A DNA stretch of 64,000 nt from Bretschneidera sinensis (Eukaryota > Streptophyta > Magnoliopsida > Brassicales > Akaniaceae). Each line of letters starts with the position of its first letter. Within the stretch, counting starts at the first letter, position 1. The position numbers and the translations under genes were made by a program. The stretch covers positions 60,016,001-60,080,000 of the forward strand of contig CM043697.1 of NCBI GenBank assembly GCA_023935145.1. Reading direction: 5' to 3'. Of this stretch, positions 10,440 through 22,194 are shown piece after piece. The notes under the pieces are model-generated. The model ran no database searches, was not told the origin of the DNA, and was given only the letters and a program-made list of their open reading frames with translations.

Positions 10440-13400
10440 TCAGATATACAGTTTATCATAATCTAACAATCCCATTAATAGTCTAATTTTGCATAAACTA
10501 CCTTCACTTAGAGGTTTTGTAAGAATATCAGCTATTTGATCTTCTGAAGGTATGAATTCTAGTATTATATCACCTTTTTGAGCAGGGTCTCTTAAGAAAT
10601 GATGTCTAATTTCTATGTGTTTAGTTCTAGAGTGTTGAATAGGGTTTTTGGTTAGGTTGATAGCACTAGTATTATCACAATGTATTAGGATACTTTTAAA
10701 GTTCATGCCATAGTCTTCTAGTTGTTGTTTCATCCATAACACTTGGGCACAACAACTTCCAGTTGCTACATATTCTGCCTCGACGGTTGATAGTGCAACA
10801 GAGTTTTGTTTCTTAGAAAACGAAGAGGTTAACATTGCACCTAAGAATTGGTGTGTTCTACTTGTGCTTTTTCTATCTATCCTACATCCAGCAAAATCAG
10901 CATCTGAATATCCTACAAGCTCAAAAGATGAATCTCTAGTGTACTATAATCCTATGGTTTGAGTTCCTTGTAGATATCTAAGGATTCTTTTTACTGCAAC
11001 TACATGTGATTCCTTAGGATTAGCTTGAAATCTAGCACACATACATACACTGAATATTATATCAGGTCTACTTACAGTCAAATAAAGCAATGCTCCTATC
11101 ATGCTTCCATAATATTTAGTATCTACATATTTACCTCCTTCATCAAGATCAAGTTTTGTAGAGGTGCTCATGGGTGTTCCAAGTGGCTTTGAGCTTTCCA
11201 TCCCGAACCTCTTTAGTAGGTTCTTAGTGTACTTTGATTGATTGATGAAGATGCCTTCTTTTAGTTGTTTGATTGGAAGTCCAAGGAAGTAGGTAAGCTC
11301 TCCTATCATGCTCATTTCAAATTCACCTTGCATGCACTTGGCAAACTCTTAACACATAGATTCATTAGTAGCACCAAAAATAATATCATCAACATATATT
11401 TGGACTAGTAGAGTGTCATTTTTGTGAGTCTTTGTGAAGAGGGTTGTGTCTACTTTACCTCTAATAAAATTATTGTCAATAAAAAATTTGCTTAGTCTTT
11501 CATACCATGCTCTTGGAGCTTGCTTCAACCCATATAGAGCCTTAGAAAGCTTGTAGACATGATTTGGAAGACTAGGATTCCCAAATCCAAGAGGTTGCTC
11601 AACATAAACCTCTTCTTCAATAAAGCCATTTGAAATAATTTAAACTTATTAAAGCATACATAGGCTAATAACATTCAAATAGCTTCTAATATAGCTACAA
11701 GAGCATAGGTCTCATCAAAGTCTATTCCTTATTCTTGATTATATCCCTTAGCAACTAGTCTAACCTTGTTCCTAGTTACTATTCCATTTTCATCCATCTT
11801 ATTTCTAAATACCCATTTAGTTCTTATTATTGTATGATTCTTAGGTCTAGGAACTAGATTCCAAACATTGTTTCTTTCAAATTGATTTATTTCTTCTTGC
11901 ATTGCAATTATCTAATCATTATCCTTTTTGGCTTCTATCAATGTCTTAGGTTCTATTTGAGACAAATAAGCTACATAATTGCAAATATTTCTAATAGAGG
12001 AATGAGTTCTTACCCCTTGTGAAGGATCACCAATCACTTGATCAATCGGGTGATAATTTACATACCTCCAATTTTTTAGAAGACTATCCTCTTGTCGACT
12101 TGTAGATGCTTGGTCTACTTTGAGAGTTTCCATCTCTCCATTTGTTTAAGGTGGGCTCTCCTTTGGGTCAACAATGGGAGTAGGTGTTTTCGTTCTTGGA
12201 ATAAAATCTGCATCATTATTAAAAGAAACTTCTCTACTACTAATTGGGTTAGACTCATCAAGAGTTACATGTACGGATTCTTCTACCATTAGAGTTCTCT
12301 TGTTAAAGACTCTATAAGCCTTACTAGAGGTTGAATATCCTAAAAATATCCCTTCATCGGTCTTAGAGTCAAATTTACCCAAGTTAGTTTTATTGTTATT
12401 TAAGATGAAGCATTTACAACCAAATGTATGAAAATATGAGATATTAGGTTTTCTACCTTTCCATAGTTCATACGGAGTTTTATCAAGCATAGGCCTAATT
12501 AAAATTCTATTTAGGATGTAGCAAGAAGTGTTTAGTGCTTCAGCCCAAAAGTATTTTGGTAAATTGTTTTCACAAAGCATTTTTCTTGCAAATTCTTCTA
12601 GAACTCTATTTTTTCTCTCAACAACTCTATTTTGTTGAGGAGTTCTAAGAGCTGAAAAGTTATGATCAATTCCATTTTCATCACAAAATTTTGAAAAACT
12701 TTGGTTTTCAAATTATTTTCCATGATCAATTCTAATGTTTGAAATACAAATCCTTTTTTTTTTCATTTTGAACCTTTTTGCAAAAGTTTTCAAATCCTTT
12801 TAAAGCTTCATCCTTAAAAGCAATAAAAATAACAAAAGTATATCTTGAATAGTCATTAACAATAACAAGAGCATATTGATGGCCACCTAGACTAATGGTA
12901 CTTATTGGACTAAATAAGTCCATATGCAAAAATTCCAATGGTCTAGTAGTTGAGACTACATTCTTTGGTTTAAAAGAAATCCTAGTTTGTTTTCCCATTT
13001 GACAAGCATTACATACTTTGTCTTTTTCAAAATTGATTTTAGGAAGTCTAATGAATAAATATTTTCTTGAAATGATTTTAAGTAAATTTATGTTCCCATG
13101 ACCAAGCCTTCTATGCCATAGCCATGGATTTTCACTAAGTGCGGGAAAACATTTTTCATTTTCGGAATGCAAGGATTTTAAATCAACTATATAGACATTT
13201 TCATGTCTATGGCCAACAAATTTGATCTTGTTACTCTTGATGTCTATTACTAGACAATGAGAGGTTTCAAATGTGATTTTGTTGCCTTTGTCATAAAGTT
13301 GATTAATAATAAGTAAATTTGGCTTAAGGCCTTGTACTAGCAATACATTATCTATGGTTGAGAAGTCATTACCAACTTTTCCATGCCTGATAATCTTTAT

Positions 13401-13520
13401 TTTTGTGTTGTCTCCAATGGTGACAAGTCCACCATCTCTTAGAGTTAGTGCCTTAAATACACTTTTATCACCAGTTATGTGCTTTGAGCATCCACTATCA
13501 AAGTACCATCAGTTACCTTT
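10440..13520 (-). pseudogene. SIRE-M pol: protease, integrase, RT, RNase H (copia order)
   Basis: Protease motif FDSGCSKH lies near 13500, preceded by a stop. Integrase has the WLWHRRLGH and CNACQMGKQ zinc ligands and the core LLHMDLF motif. The proline-rich linker SNPISSREV follows, then RT and RNase H (DNTSAINL, HSRTKHIEIRHHF) ending at 10440. Frames are broken at several points (about 12730, 12600, 11900, 11640 and 11340). The RT segment normally reading DVKSAFLNG is deleted near 11635, apparently between short AATGG repeats, removing the first catalytic Asp and shifting the frame. Confidence 0.88.
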
Positions 13521-15546
13521 TTGCTTGGTGTGGAGACATATCGACATCACACAAGGATATACAATGGTATTTTTAGGTACCCAAAATTTCTTGGGTCCTT
13601 TGGGGTTAGTCCTTGAAAATACGATTCCTTTTGGGACTCATACTTTCTTAACAACATATAGAGTTCTATAGACATGATGATGCGAAATCCTAGGATGATA
13701 TAGTTGTACCTGTCTATAATACTTAAGATATGAGTTCCTAGGATACATGTTTCTATTGTGAGAAATATGAATATGCATGTCATTTCCAGAAAATGTATGA
13801 TGATGATTTCTAGGATACATGCTTGTATGCACACTATTTCTAGGATGACCGTGATGGTAACTCCTAGTATGTGCAGTGTGCAAGTTTTGATTACATATAT
13901 AGTGTCTAGGATGCATATTATGATTATTCCTAGGATGTGTATAAGCATTCCTTGAATGAGCATACATATAAGCATGCGTATTTCTTGGATTCTTCATTCT
14001 TTTATAAGTATTAGAATTAGTATTTCTAGACATGCTATCATTCATTATGGGTGTAATTTTGACCTTTGAAACAAAGGCTTCATTCACACGCGAAGCTTGG
14101 ATGAATAAGCTCTCTTTTGATTTTTGCTTTCCTAATGGAGAGAATCTTAATCCGGATTTTCCTCCACTTAATCTTTGGCAAGAATGCACTTCATTAAGTT
14201 TTTCTTTTCCAAGCATGAGTCTAGATATAGTGCCATTTAATTCTAATATCTTATTCTTTAAGTTCTAATTTTCATCTTTTAGGAAATCTTGAGAAGAATC
14301 ATAAAGCAATGAAGATAGTTTATCTTTATCTTCTCTTAGACTAATCATTTCTTTAGAGAGAGATGATACCTCTTTCTTAAGAGTTGAGTTCCTAGAATCG
14401 AACTTCTTCAATTCATCATGCATATCATTTATAACTTCTAACAATTCTTCACTACTACTCATAATGTTATTTTTAGAAGAGGGAGAAGATAATACCTTAT
14501 TTTCATCATCAATTGCCATAAGGCATAGGATGACAATTTTCTCGTATCTGACTTCTTTATCCGAGGATTCTTCTTCTTCAAGTGGTTGCAATTATCGCTT
14601 TCTTCTTGAAGCTCTTGTATAGTTTTCTTGTAACCATACAATCGGCCTTGATGTGACTGAGCTTCTTGTATCCATAGCACACAAGTGGTTCCCCTTTTGT
14701 TGTGGGATCCTTTATATATAGTTTCTTGCTTTTCTTCAAGAATCTATGAAACCGTTTGGTGATTAAAGCCATCTCACCATCTTCTTCGCTGCTCTTCGCC
14801 TCTTCTTCCGATTCCACTTCTTTGTTGCTTGTAGAGGCTTTAAGAGCAATCACCTTTTTCTTCTTCTCATCATCATTGACAGTGGAATTCATTTCTTCCA
14901 TTTCATATGTCAATAATGACCCAAGGAGTGTCTCAACATCAAGTTTGTCAAGATCTTTGGCCTCCTGAATGGTCGTCTTCTTTGGTTTCCACGAAGGTGG
15001 CAGAGATATTAAGATTTTTCTTGTTAGTTCAAACTCCTCAATGTTTCTACCAAGAAGCTTCAAACCATTAACAATAGTTGTGAAACGTGAGTGCATTTGA
15101 GAAATTGTTTCGTTATGAGACATTCTAAAAGATTCATATTCAGATACTAGCATATAGATTTTTGATTTTTTAACCTCACTAGTTCTTTCATATGTAACTT
15201 GCAATTTATTCCATATTTCCTTAGATGAAACACATGCAGAGATTTTATTGTATTCAGATATATCTAAAGCACAATGTAAAATACTTGTTGCTCTACCATT
15301 GAAAGACATCATTCTACAATCCTCATCATTGTACTCAGTTTTGAGTTTAGGAATTGCATGATTAATTTCTCCAATAGTGATTTTCTTTGATGGAATTCTA
15401 GGTCCATCTTCAATGACTCTCCATAGATTATAATCTTGTCCTTCGACAAAGATTTTCATCATGTTTTTCCAATAGTTATAATTGGAGCCTTTAAATAAGG
15501 GAGGCATAGTGTATGAGTGTCCCTTAGAATAGTTATTTGCTGCTAT
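13521..15546 (-). pseudogene. SIRE-M Gag
   Basis: Gag packages the element RNA. The ancestral start at 15546-15544, ATG in SIRE-P, is ATA here; the next in-frame ATG is at 15507. The N-terminal half (15507-14578) is the copia Gag domain (NYNYWKNMMKIF, LKLLGRNI, LPPSWKPKKT). A CCHC knuckle lies near 14680, where one Cys-region position has diverged. Frame changes near 14590 and a stop at about 14265 follow. A coiled-coil-like acidic segment (14591-14265) leads into an unusual His/Asn/Pro/Arg-rich tract with repeated YPRN and HPRN motifs (about 14040-13700). Confidence 0.82.
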
Positions 15547-15587
15547 CGGATCAACTCAAGGATATTAAGCCTAAAATTGAGAACGAG

Positions 15588-15599
15588 GCTCTAATACCA
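15588..15599 (-). other. SIRE-M primer-binding site (initiator-tRNA-Met type)
   Basis: The minus strand reads TGGTATTAGAGC, two bases after the 5' LTR. It differs by one base from the iMet-complementary TGGTATCAGAGC present in SIRE-P. Confidence 0.8.
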
Positions 15600-15601
15600 G
15601 T

Positions 15602-16780
15602 TGTAGACTGAGGTTCCAACCTAAGAAGGGGGGTGAATTGGGTTTTTAAAAACTTTTTGCTAATTAATCACAATTTTATAAAAACAGATAAACCAACAAG
15701 CATATAAACAAGAAATGTGTTGTAAACAAAAGAGTTTAAGGAATAGAAGATGCAAACTCAGTTTATAGTGGTTCGGCAATATCAGATTCGTTCCGACCCT
15801 ATGTCCACTCTCTTTAAGGAACCTCCTTGAAGTAATCCACTAAGAAACTTAGTCATGCAACTTCACGGGTGTTGCATAAACTTTACAATCAATCCCTTCC
15901 TCTTGGAAGCAAACCTCTTCCTCTCGGAAGCAAACCCCTTCCTTTCGGAAGCTAATCTCTTTCTTTCGAAAGTTAATCCCTTTACAATAAGAGCTGTAAA
16001 GTAAATGGTAGAGAGACAACAATGAAAGCTTATACAACTGAATATGATCTCTCTTTCAAGGTAAAGCTTGAAGAATGGCTCAACACAAATATTTCAAAGC
16101 TCTTTGTGTATCAAAGAGTAAAAACTTGATTGAATGTGTGATCTCTTCTTTTTAAAATGCTCAATAGAGTGGGTTTATATAGCCTTGAAGTAATATGCCC
16201 GTTTTGTACTGATTTACTATGTTTTAGTGTAAGTTGTGCTGAAATCTCGTATCTTTACGGTCATATTTTTTGAACTACTAGTCGACTGGGTCTTAGTATT
16301 GGTTGATTGGGTTAAGCTTTAAAAATGTGATTTTTAAGGCTATTGAAGGTGCCAGTCGACTGGAAACCTTCTGCCCAAAGTACCAATCGACTGGTATGTG
16401 TGACCCAGTCGACTGGGAACATACTGTCCCATATACCAATCTTCTGGTATAAGTACCAGTCGACTGGGTTGCTTAACAACCCAGTTTTCATGTTTTGAAG
16501 TGTTTTTAATTTTAAAATGTTTGATTAAAAAGTTATGTTAAAATGATTTTCAAAAAGAGCCATTGGACAAGCTAAATACCTGAACAAGTGAGATTTACAA
16601 CTTGTTGAACTACCTTGAACCTATACTAGATCGTCTGTCTTGAGTTGATGTTTGATTCGGGTTGAGTTCATGCACCTTGATCCTTGGCTGAATGCTTTTC
16701 TCGCTTAATACACTTAGATAGCACTGTTAGGATAATTAAGGTTGTGTTTGCCATCATTAAAATATAGGTGAGGGTTAACA
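15602..16780 (-). repeat. SIRE-M 5' LTR
   Basis: This 1179-bp LTR starts TGTTAACCC at 16780 and ends TCTACA at 15602 on the minus strand. It holds three exact CCAGTCGACTGG palindromes plus variants (16275-16480), a TATA box (16174-16181) and four copies of the CTTCC-loop-GGAAG hairpin unit (15897-15985). The identity of boundaries with the 3' LTR supports the call. Confidence 0.9.
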
Positions 16781-17395
16781 ATATGAATTCATGGCTTTTT
16801 TCATCAAGTCATAACTCATTGTAGGATTAGCCCTAAATTGGGCACCAAGTTTCCTTGTAATCAATGGGTGATCTGCATTATCATTCTTGGTCACCCTAGC
16901 AGTTGTGTTCATTATTTAGAGTTTTGACGATGAAGGTTATACCATAAGGTGTCACAGATATATATATCCTCCATAGGCAACCCTCAGCTTTGCATTTAGC
17001 ACTCACCTTTTTAGGATCATTCTTTTTCCTCATGAAAGAATTCCCACCTTTCACCCCATAATCTTTTTATTTTTTTTTGAAACTAATCACATCTAGGAAC
17101 AAATGTCTCACCTCAAATTCTATAGTTCCATCTTCTTTTGGCTTAAAAAAATTCCCATGAATCTTATTTGTGATATTAAAGGTCCTTAACATCCTTTGTT
17201 GACTATACTTAAAGTCAAAAAAATCACTTGCATAATAATAAGATGCATCTGACTCTATATTACTCGATTAATTATAAGAACCATCATCCTGCCCTTCATT
17301 TTCAACATCATGTCTATCAAAATCATCCTCATCATTAGAACCTTTATTAATGCCCTCTAACCATTCCCCATCTTCAGCATAAAAAAATTCATATG
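16781..17395 (-). pseudogene. MULE transposase, middle fragment
   Basis: Reading leftward from 17395, the translation opens with YEFFYAEDGEWLEGI, passes the MuDR DNA-binding-like region (RHLFLDVISFKK) and a zinc-ligand-like segment (KCKAEGCLWRIYIS), and ends at ALMKKAMNSY-type residues at the SIRE-M boundary. A stop and a frameshift occur near 16900. The fragment connects codon-for-codon to 29677 upstream across element D, and to 6742 downstream across SIRE-M with a small frame change. Confidence 0.85.
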
Positions 17396-18350
17396 TGTAG
17401 CATCCCATCCCGGGTTGGCCATCACCGAGATGGTGTCGTCACGTTTTGAAATCTCAGCATGACACATATATGCAACAATATAAAAATAAATCAACTGAAA
17501 TTAAAAGTTACTTCCAATCATCAACTCTTTTCAGAGGAGACACGTCATCATTCTCCTATCAGAATTAATACATAAGTATAACAAAATGCATGAAAATTTT
17601 TATTACAATATTTCTTTCTTCTTTCTTACAATGTTTGAGGACTTGACCATGAGAATTACTTAAAGTAATTACTCTGATATCAGCTCTAAACTCTATCTGC
17701 CCTGCTTGCTGCTTGAAAATTTTCAACAATAAGGAGTGAGCTTCACAAGCTCAGTGAATTAAATTTACTAGAAGTACTCGATTGTATACTTTCAGTCACA
17801 TTTTATTATTCAATCGTTTCTAATTCACCAATATTAATCATCTATTTCTTCACATATAATAATTCAATCTTTCAAATAATCTTCTAATATTCATTCATCT
17901 ATTATCACATATAATTCAGTAATAACATTATATTATTACTGTTCATATCATAATTCCAACCATTTATCAATATCTTCTTAAATTAATCACCAAACATATC
18001 AATTTTTCTTCTCATATATTTAATCATCTTGAGATTATCAATTCAACATCATTATTTACCCCGTTATGAGATTCACAACACAAAATCAGTCAATCCAATA
18101 ATTTTTATCATATCATACTTTCATATTTCTTTCTCATCATATATGTCTCTCTGTGAGACTCATTATCTATCAATAATATCACAATCAAGATGATACTTTA
18201 GCATCTCAATCAATAATAATAAAATAACCAAATAAATAAATATATGTGTTTAGATCATCTTTCTTTATTTCTTTCTTTCTTCTTCATCACATCATCTCAT
18301 TATTTCATATTATCATCTAGGAATGTCTTCCCACATGTTGACATGTTTCA

Positions 18351-18500
18351 GCCAGACCAGCTACCTTCCTGGTCTTTTCAGCCAGACCAACTGCCTTCAT
18401 GGTCTTCTTAGCCAAACCAGCTGCCTTCCTGGTCTTCTTAACTAGACCAGTTACCTTCCTGGTCTTTTTAGCCAGACCAGTTGCCTTCTTGGTCTTCCCT
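18351..18500. repeat. 30-bp tandem repeat with internal hairpin (element D)
   Basis: Five head-to-tail 30-bp units begin at 18351, 18381, 18411, 18441 and 18471. Each unit carries the inverted pair AGACCAG ... CTGGTCT with an 8-base spacer, sometimes with one change. Because the period is 30, an open minus-strand frame with a 10-residue repeat results. This is probably incidental. Confidence 0.85.
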
Positions 18501-19204
18501 TTTATGCATATGATCAATAACATGGAAGTCAGCATACATTAAACCATTCAATTCAACTATCTAGCTCTTTCTCAAAATTATTATTTTTATCATATTTATT
18601 AAATTGTCTCCTCATATATTATATAAATTTTTCAATCATATTTCAGAAATTTCATATAACTTAACATATTTTTCATTAATCCATCATTTTTAAAATATAA
18701 ATTCTTATAATCCCTAATCAATCAATCAATTATCATACTTAGCAGAAAGTACATCATTAAATCATTATAATTCAATCATTTATTAAAATATCATAAATTC
18801 ATATTTTTATTGGTCTTGATTACTAAAAATAAATCTAACTCACCACGTAGCATTTAAAGCTACCCGTGGATCACTTCCTTGTCTTTTCTGCTCCTTTAAG
18901 CAATTTCACCCTGTTGACCCTCACCTATATTTTAATGATGACAAAACACAACTCTTATCATCCTAACGATGCTATCTAAGTGTATTAAGCAATAAAAGCA
19001 TTTAACCAAGGATCAAAGTGCAAGAACTCAACCCAAGTAAAGACAGAAGAACTAGTATAGGTCTAAGGTATTATAAACAAGTTATAAGTCTCACTTGTGA
19101 AGGTAAAAAGCTTGTCTTATGGCTCATTTGAAAAGCATTTTAAACAAAACCTTTTAAACAAATGTTTTAAAGTTAAAAACTCTTCAAAACATAAAAACTG
19201 GGTT

Positions 19205-19430
19205 GTTAAGCAACTCAGTCGACTGGGTACTTATACCAGTCTTCTGGTATAAGGGACAGTATGTCCCTAGTCGAATGGATCAAAGATATCAGTCGACTGG
19301 TACTTTGGACAGAAGTTTCCCAATCGACTGGTAAGTCATACCCAGTCGACTGGTACCTTCAACAGCCTTAAAAATGTGATTTTTAAGAATGACCCAATCG
19401 ATTGGTACTAAGACTCAATCGACTGGTAGT
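19205..19430 (+). repeat. CCAGTCGACTGG palindrome array, SIRE-P 5' LTR
   Basis: One exact palindrome and about seven variants such as TCAGTCGACTGG and CCAATCGACTGG lie about 90-320 bp upstream of the TATA box. Confidence 0.8.
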
Positions 19431-19521
19431 TCAAAAAATATATCATTAGGACACGAGAATTCAGCATAACTTGCACAAATTTGAACCAAATCAGTTCAAA
19501 ATGGCCATATAACATTAAGAC

Positions 19522-19529
19522 TATATAAA
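19522..19529 (+). promoter_or_regulatory. TATA box of SIRE-P 5' LTR
   Basis: TATATAAA is present at the same relative position in all four SIRE LTRs of the window (also 28455-28462, 16174-16181 and 7282-7289). Confidence 0.65.
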
Positions 19530-20096
19530 CCCACTCTATTAAGTATTTCAAATGAGAGGATATACATTCAAACAAGTTTTTACTCATTGATACTCAAAAG
19601 CTTTGAAAATATATTGCAGAGCCATTCTTCAAGCTTTACCAAGAAAGAGAGATATTATTTAGTTGTATAAGCTTCCATTGTTGTCTCTCTACTGTTTTCT
19701 TTACAGTATTTATTGTAAAGGGATTTACTTCCGAAATAAATGGATTTTGCTTCCACAAGGAAGGGGTTTTGCTTCCAAAAGGAAGGGGTTTGCTTCCGAG
19801 AGGAAAGGATTGTAAGGTTTGTGCAACACCCTTGAAGTTGCACGACTAAGTTTTTTAGTGGATTACTTCAAGGAGGTTCCTTGAAGAGAGTGGACGTAGG
19901 GTCGGAATGAATCCGATATTGCCGAACCACTATAAACTGAGTTTGCATCCTCTATTCCTTAAACTCTTTATTTACAGCACACATTACTTATTTATATGTT
20001 TGTTGTGTAATCAGTTTTATAAACTTATGTTTAATCTACGAAAGTTTTTAAAACCTAATTCACCCCCCCTCTTGGGTTGAAACCTCAGTCTACAAT

Positions 20097-20108
20097 TGGT
20101 ATCAGAGC
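20097..20108 (+). other. SIRE-P primer-binding site (initiator tRNA-Met)
   Basis: TGGTATCAGAGC matches the complement of the plant initiator tRNA-Met 3' end, two bases past the LTR. Confidence 0.9.
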
Positions 20109-20149
20109 CTCGTTCTCAATTTTAGGCTTAATATCCTAGAGTTGATCCG

Positions 20150-22180
20150 ATGGCAGCAAATAGCTATTATGAGGGTCACTCATATACTAGGCCTCTCTTG
20201 TTCAATGACTCCAACTATAACTATTAGAAAAACAAGATGAAAATCTTTGTCAAAGGACAAGAATATAATCTATGGAGAGTCATTGAAGAAGGACCTAGAA
20301 TTCCATCAAAGGAAATCACTATTGGAGAAATCAATCATACAATGCCTAAACTCAAAACTGAGTACAATGAGGAGGACTATACAATTATGTCTTTCAATAG
20401 TAGAGCAACAAATATTTTACATTTTGCTTTAGATATATTTGAATACAATGAAATCTCTGAATGTGTTTCAGCTAAGGAAATATGGGATAAATTGCAAGTT
20501 TCATATAAAGGAACTAGTGAGGTTAAAAAATCAAAAATCTATATGCTAGTATCTGAATATGAATCTTTTAGAATGTCTTCTAACGAAACAATTTCTCAAA
20601 TGCACTCCCATTTCACAACTATTGTTAATTGTTTGAAGCTTCTTGGTAGGAACATTGAGGAGTTTGATCTAACAAGAAAAATCTTAAGATCTTTGCCACC
20701 TTCTTGGAAACCAAAGAAGACAGCCATTCAGGAGGCCAAAGATCTTGACAAACTTAATGTTGAGACACTCCTTGGGTCATTGTTAACATATAAAATGGAA
20801 GAAATGAATTCTACTGTCAATGATGATGAGAAGAAGAAAAATGTGATTGCTCTCAAAGCCTCTACGAGCAACAAAGAAGTGGAATCGAAAAAAGAGGTGG
20901 AGAGTAGCGAAGAAGATGGTGAGATGGCTTTAATCACTAAACGATTTCATAGATTCTTGAAGAAAAGCAAGAAACCATACACAAAGGATCCCATCTCAAA
21001 AAGGGAGCCACTTGTGTGCTATGGATGCAAGAAGCCTGGTCACATTAAGGCCGATTGTATGGCTGTAAGCAAACCATACAAAAGCTTCAAGAAGAAGGCT
21101 ATGATTGCAACCACTTGGAATGATGATGAAGAAGAAGAAGAATCCTCGGATAAAGAAGTCAGATACGAGGAAATTGCCAACCTATACCTTATGGAAATTG
21201 ATGATGACAATGAGGTGTTAACTTCTCCCTCTTCTAAAAATAACATTGTGAGTAGTAGTGAAGAATTGTTAGAAGTCATAAATGAAATGCATGATGAATT
21301 GAAAAAATTCGATTCTAGGAACTCTACTCTTAAGAAAGAGGTGTCATCCCTTTCTAAAGAGATGATAAGTCTAAGAAAAGAAAAAAAAAACTATCTTTAT
21401 TGCTTTATGATGCTTCTCAAGATTTCCTCAAAGATGAAAATGAGAATTTAAAGAAGAAGATATTAGAATTGAATGGTACTATATCTAGACTCATGCTTGG
21501 AAAAGAAAGCTCGATGAATTGCTTTCTTGCCAAAGATTAAGTGGAGGAAAATCTGGTTTAGGATACTCTCTATTAGGCAAGCAAAAATCAAAAGAGGGCT
21601 TATTCATGAAAGCTTCATGTGTGAATGAAGCATCTATTTCAAAGGTTAAAATCACACCCACATTGAATGATGGGCATGTCTAGAAATACTAATTCTAATG
21701 CTCATATAAGATTGAAGAATCCTAGAAATACTCATGCTTATATGTATGCTCATTCAAGGAATGCTTATGCACATGCTAGGAATAATCATCATGTGCATCC
21801 TAGGAACAATTTGTATACTCAAGACTTGCACACTGCATAAACTAAAAGTTACCATCATCCTAGAAATAGTGTGCATACAAGCATGTATCCTAGAAATCAT
21901 CTACATACATTTTCCGGAAATGACATGTATATTCATATTCCTCACAATAGAAACATGTATCCTAGGAATTCATTTCCTAAGAATTATAGGCATGCACAAC
22001 TAAATACTCCTAGAAAATTCAATAACTATCGTCCTAGGATTGTGCATCATTATGTCTATAGAACTCTATATGTTATAAAAAAATATGAGTCCCAAAAGGA
22101 ACTGTATTTTCAAGGACTAACCCCAAAGGACCCAAGAAATTTTGGGTACCTAAAAATGCAATTGTATATCATTATGTGAT
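20150..22180 (+). pseudogene. SIRE-P Gag
   Basis: The ATG at 20150 opens the frame (MAANSYYEGHSY). A TAG at 20225-20227 replaces a Trp conserved in SIRE-M (NYNYW). The frame then runs from 20228 to 21451 with the UBN2-type copia Gag domain and a CCHC zinc knuckle (CYGCKKPGHIKADC, near 21018). A frameshift in an A-run at about 21385 moves the remaining Gag into other frames. The region 21680-22060 encodes the His/Pro/Arg/Asn-rich tract with YPRN repeats also found in SIRE-M. Gag would form the virus-like particle in the cytoplasm. Confidence 0.85.
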
Positions 22181-22194
22181 GTAGATATACCTCC

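Larger units (their letters stand above)
6743..16780 (-). mobile_element. SIRE-type Ty1/copia retrotransposon (SIRE-M)
   Basis: This is a complete element in length: 1179-bp and 1169-bp LTRs, iMet-type primer-binding site, Gag with UBN2-like domain and zinc knuckle, protease-integrase-RT-RNase H in copia order, an accessory ORF between pol and the 3' LTR, and a polypurine tract. The flanks read CTATG (6738-6742) and ATATG (16781-16785), a 5-bp target duplication with one mismatch. It interrupts the MULE pseudogene. A long 3' accessory ORF is the hallmark of the Sirevirus lineage. Many stops make it non-functional. Confidence 0.92.
18912..20094 (+). repeat. SIRE-P 5' LTR
   Basis: This 1183-bp LTR begins TGTTGACCC and ends TCTACA. 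The palindrome array (19205-19430) is degenerate, with one exact 12-mer. A TATA box (TATATAAA) lies at 19522-19529, and four decayed hairpin units lie at 19726-19810. It is followed after two bases by the primer-binding site. Confidence 0.92.

Noticed and set aside
18317..18535. Minus-strand frame with a 10-residue KTRKVAGLAK-type repeat
   Set aside because: The 30-bp tandem period in a noncoding LTR-like element keeps the frame open; no start context or homology is seen.
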